NCBI GenBank assembly: GCA_052143835.1
Contig: JBKQRV010000187.1
Span: 1-64,000, forward strand
Source of the DNA: DASPPM01 sp052143835
GTDB lineage: Bacteria; Pseudomonadota; Alphaproteobacteria; JACZXZ01
Direction of reading: 5' to 3'
Length of the DNA stretch: 64,000 bases
In this document: positions 61,688-64,000 of the stretch, piece after piece
Layout: each line of letters starts with the position of its first letter
Numbering within the stretch: the first letter of the stretch is position 1
The notes under the pieces: model-generated
Database searches by the model: none
What the model was told of the DNA's origin: nothing
What the model saw: the letters and a program-made list of their open reading frames with translations, nothing else
Made by a program: the position numbers and the translations under genes

Positions 61688-62485
61688 TTGTCTCTTTTGC
61701 TTAAACATCAGGCCGACGTAAAGGCGCATTGGCGTGCAATCGCCAGTGAATTAGGAGGAGTCCTTCCACCAGGCGGAGGCACTTACTATGCGCTTTCTGA
61801 GTATTCGGTCGCTGTTCTAGTTTGCAGTAATTTTCCACAAGAAACGGCGGCTCGCCTTGGCGGCACAAGGGTTCATGTAGTTCCCCTGCTCCAGACAACG
61901 CCCGATAATCCACCGATGCATTGGTTGTCTTGGCATGAAGAGTGGTGCACCCCGGTGAAGGGACGACGACGCCACCTACAATTCGGCGCGTCAGATCTTA
62001 CCGTCTATTACGGAAAGCCAGAGAGCCCCAAGCGCCAGCTCCTGCGCGCTGAATGGGCCGGAGTGCTGCGGGAAGAGGGAGGAAAAGATATTTTCCAAGC
62101 TCCTGGCGCAGCGCATCCTCATTGGCATGTCGATGGAATTCGAACTTACTTTAATGAGCTTGAACAAAACCGACAGACCAAAATTGATGCATTAGTGGCT
62201 GAAACGGTAAAAGAATTTGACGGTGATGAGGACCAGCGAGGCGCGATCGAACCGTTTAGCGATTTCCTGCCTACAGTTCCTGATAGAGACGAACTCTGCT
62301 GGACGGGCGTTCATTTAGCTGCTCACGCAAAATGGGCCGAAAAGTCATGGCCTGGTCCTGCGGGTCCGCATGATATGCACGCAGCCGGCCCAATCGATCT
62401 GCCTCCGCTGCGGCGATGGCTGACGTCCTGTGCTCGTTATCTGCAGGCGCAAATTCAAGAACAACTTCTGCGGGGGCGTTGGTGA
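61688..62485 (+). CDS. uncharacterised protein paired with the DNA methylase
   Basis: This is a 265-residue protein starting at TTG 61688. I do not recognise the family. Visible features are a central YYGKPESPKRQLLRAEW segment with Arg and Glu, a compact AAHPHWHVDG motif (three His and an Asp in a row), and a Trp-rich C-terminal region. The HxxWHxD cluster could bind metal or nucleotide; proteins with R-x-E plus HPxWHxD-like patterns occur near restriction genes, but I cannot name one with confidence. It lies 5 bp behind the methylase and shares its lower GC. Confidence 0.55.
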   Translation: MSLLLKHQADVKAHWRAIASELGGVLPPGGGTYYALSEYSVAVLVCSNFPQETAARLGGTRVHVVPLLQTTPDNPPMHWLSWHEEWCTPVKGRRRHLQFGASDLTVYYGKPESPKRQLLRAEWAGVLREEGGKDIFQAPGAAHPHWHVDGIRTYFNELEQNRQTKIDALVAETVKEFDGDEDQRGAIEPFSDFLPTVPDRDELCWTGVHLAAHAKWAEKSWPGPAGPHDMHAAGPIDLPPLRRWLTSCARYLQAQIQEQLLRGRW

Positions 62486-62579
62486 CTGCCTAAGCCGGAT
62501 ATTTCACGCCTGCGAACCGCTAGCGATCTCCGGCCTTGTGTGGCGCGCATCTTCAGACTTCTGGGTTGTCCTAACTTGG

Positions 62580-62611
62580 GCCGCCCGCAGTTCCGCGGCT
62601 CAGCGGGCGGC
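62580..62611. terminator. convergent transcription terminator candidate
   Basis: A 9-bp perfect stem, GCCGCCCGC / GCGGGCGGC, with a 14-base loop lies between the plus-strand island and the minus-strand hydantoinase gene. It has no long T-run (only GTCGTTTGCC after it on the plus strand), so the strength is uncertain. Confidence 0.45.
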
Positions 62612-62644
62612 GTCGTTTGCCGCGCCTCGCCGCCATGATTCCCT

Positions 62645-64000
62645 TCACCGCGACACGACGGGGACGACGCGCCAATTCCGCTTGCGCGCGAGCTCCGCCC
62701 GCAGCCGCGCGGTCCCTACCTCGTCGACGCGCCAGCTCCCGGGCTCGATGACCACGCCGTAGTCCTCGCGCGCGGCGCTGAGGCTCACGAGCTCGTTGCG
62801 CACGTCCTTGAGCACGCGCCAGCTCTCGCGCTCGAGCGGATCGCCCCAGCCGCCCGCACCCGGCAACTGGTGGCGGTAGAGATCGCCGCGTTTGAGCGTC
62901 ATCGTCACCTTCGCCGGCACCACCTCGGCGTTGCCCTCGGGATTGATGATGTTCGAGGAGGTCTTCCCCGGGCTGCCGCCGTAAAGCCCGTAGGGGCGGA
63001 AGGTGCGCCGGTCGGAGCGCACCTGGAGGACCGCCTCCTCCTCGAGCAGGCGGTAGTCGCGCCGGATGCTGACCCCGCCGCGGAACTTGCCCGCCCCGCC
63101 CGTGTCCGCGACGAACTCCGAGCGCAGGATCTCGATCGGCTGCTCGACCTCGCACACCTCGATCGGCTGCGAGGAGAGGTTCGCCATCATGTTGGCGTTG
63201 CCGTCGAGCCCGTCCGCCCACGGCCGGCCGCCCCACGCGCCGCAGATGAACTCGACGTAGATGAAGGGCGTGCGGTCGGGGTAATAGCCGCCGATCGAGA
63301 TGCCGGTATTGCCGCCGTCGGAGGCCGCGAAAACGCGGTCCGGCAGCATCATGGCAAGCGCACCGTAGCAGCAGTCGATCATGCGGTAGCCGGTGAGCCC
63401 GCGCGCGGCGGACGCCGCCGGCAGCACGCAATTGGCGATGGTGCCCGCGGGGGCGATGACCTCGATCGGGCGGTAGAAGCCCTCGTTGTTGGGGATGTCG
63501 TGCGGCAGCACCGACTTGACGCAGGTGTAGGTCGCCGCCTTGGTGTAGGAGAGCGTGTTGTTGATCGCACCCTTCACTTGCGGCGACGAGCCGGTCCAGT
63601 CGGCCACCAGCCTGTCGCCCTTCTTCCTGAGCGTGACCTTGAGCGGCACCGGCTTGCCGCGCTCGATGCCGTCGTCGTCGATCCAATCCTCGAAGCTCCA
63701 TTCGCCGTCGGGAAGCTCGCGCACGGCCGCGCGCGTGAGCCGCTCGGTGTAATCGATAAGCTCGCGCATATGACGCTTCGCCGTCTCGGCGCCATGGCGT
63801 GCGATGAGATGGAGGAAGGCCTCCTCCGCGATGTGGCAGGCGGCGAGCTGCGAGCGCATGTCGCCCATGACGCGGCCCGGAAGCCGCACGTTCTTCTCGA
63901 TGAGGCGGAAGAGCGTCTCGTTGGGCTCGCCCGCGTCGTACATCTTGACCGGCGGAATGCGCAGCCCTTCCTGATAGGTCTCCGTCGAATCGGAGGCGTT
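62645..64000 (-). CDS. hydantoinase B/oxoprolinase family protein, 5' end beyond window
   Basis: The frame is open to the right window edge, giving at least 451 residues from the C-terminal side; the first in-window ATG is at 63943, but the sequence upstream (NASDSTETYQEGLRIPPVK) is homologous, so the true start is outside. Family segments are LPGRVMGDMRSQLAAC, FYRPIEVIAPAGTIANC, the VDTGGAGKFRGG-like VADTGGAGKFRGGV and GLYGGSPGKTSSN. Such HyuB proteins act with an HyuA partner on hydantoins, oxoproline or acetone. HyuA would lie further right. Confidence 0.9.
   Translation of the reverse strand, partial: NASDSTETYQEGLRIPPVKMYDAGEPNETLFRLIEKNVRLPGRVMGDMRSQLAACHIAEEAFLHLIARHGAETAKRHMRELIDYTERLTRAAVRELPDGEWSFEDWIDDDGIERGKPVPLKVTLRKKGDRLVADWTGSSPQVKGAINNTLSYTKAATYTCVKSVLPHDIPNNEGFYRPIEVIAPAGTIANCVLPAASAARGLTGYRMIDCCYGALAMMLPDRVFAASDGGNTGISIGGYYPDRTPFIYVEFICGAWGGRPWADGLDGNANMMANLSSQPIEVCEVEQPIEILRSEFVADTGGAGKFRGGVSIRRDYRLLEEEAVLQVRSDRRTFRPYGLYGGSPGKTSSNIINPEGNAEVVPAKVTMTLKRGDLYRHQLPGAGGWGDPLERESWRVLKDVRNELVSLSAAREDYGVVIEPGSWRVDEVGTARLRAELARKRNWRVVPVVSR

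Overview
The window looks like a chromosomal segment of a high-GC alphaproteobacterium with a broad catabolic diet. No rRNA or species marker is present, so the assignment is inferential. It rests on gene content (DUF1489, a leucine/isovalerate cluster with a MerR-type LiuR-like regulator and its palindromic operator, several Xdh/Cox-type molybdenum hydroxylases, multiple Liv-type transport genes) and on the alphaproteobacterial-style GTCATTGCGAG intergenic repeats. Coding density is high, most operons use 4-bp ATGA/GTGA overlaps, and long antisense open frames are GC-driven shadows.

Layout. 0.3-9.2 kb: nucleoside hydrolase, a glutamine-synthetase-like ligase, Fe-alcohol dehydrogenase, BenE transporter, then a rearranged spot where a glycosyltransferase-like membrane protein lies between an MFS transporter gene and a truncated second copy of its 3' end. 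9.5-17.5 kb: one operon on the minus strand with a molybdenum hydroxylase (catalytic subunit fused to a CoxG-like domain, FAD subunit, 2Fe-2S subunit), an acyl-CoA ligase, an enoyl-CoA hydratase and a UbiD-type decarboxylase, apparently a catabolic route for an aromatic or other unsaturated acid. 17.8-22.4 kb: proline catabolism (PutA) with a di-haem oxidoreductase. 22.4-23.5 kb: HigBA toxin-antitoxin plus an extra HigA. 23.6-34.9 kb: leucine/isovalerate degradation (mvaB, mccA, mccB, ivd, thioesterase, another acyl-CoA dehydrogenase), interrupted by a RHH/RelE toxin-antitoxin pair and a lone RebB-type R-body protein. 35.0-39.3 kb: 4-hydroxybenzoyl-CoA reductase genes in an apparent operon with the LiuR-like regulator. 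39.4-46.9 kb: malic enzyme, small proteins, tRNA-Leu(GAG), lipB, acylphosphatase and a propionyl-CoA-carboxylase-type biotin subunit. 47.3-52.0 kb: a branched-chain-type ABC importer with a fused permease-ATPase. 52.2-59.0 kb: a run of small catabolic enzymes (hydrolase, dehydrogenases, lactonase-like proteins, CMD protein). 59.1-62.6 kb: a lower-GC two-gene island with an N6-adenine DNA methylase and an unrecognised protein. 62.6 kb to the end: hydantoinase B, running off the window.

How it fits together. Aromatic acids would be activated as CoA esters and dehydroxylated by the molybdenum enzymes. Leucine, propionate and proline routes feed central metabolism, with malic enzyme balancing pyruvate and NADPH, and the Liv system may import amino acids or aromatic substrates. 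The regulator of leucine catabolism sitting downstream of the 4-hydroxybenzoyl-CoA reductase genes suggests that the two routes are co-expressed. Intergenic regions carry at least two families of composite palindromic repeats, some of which abut start codons and seem to provide the ribosome binding site. Three non-housekeeping elements stand out: the methylase island, the solitary RebB protein and the glycosyltransferase insertion flanked by direct repeats.
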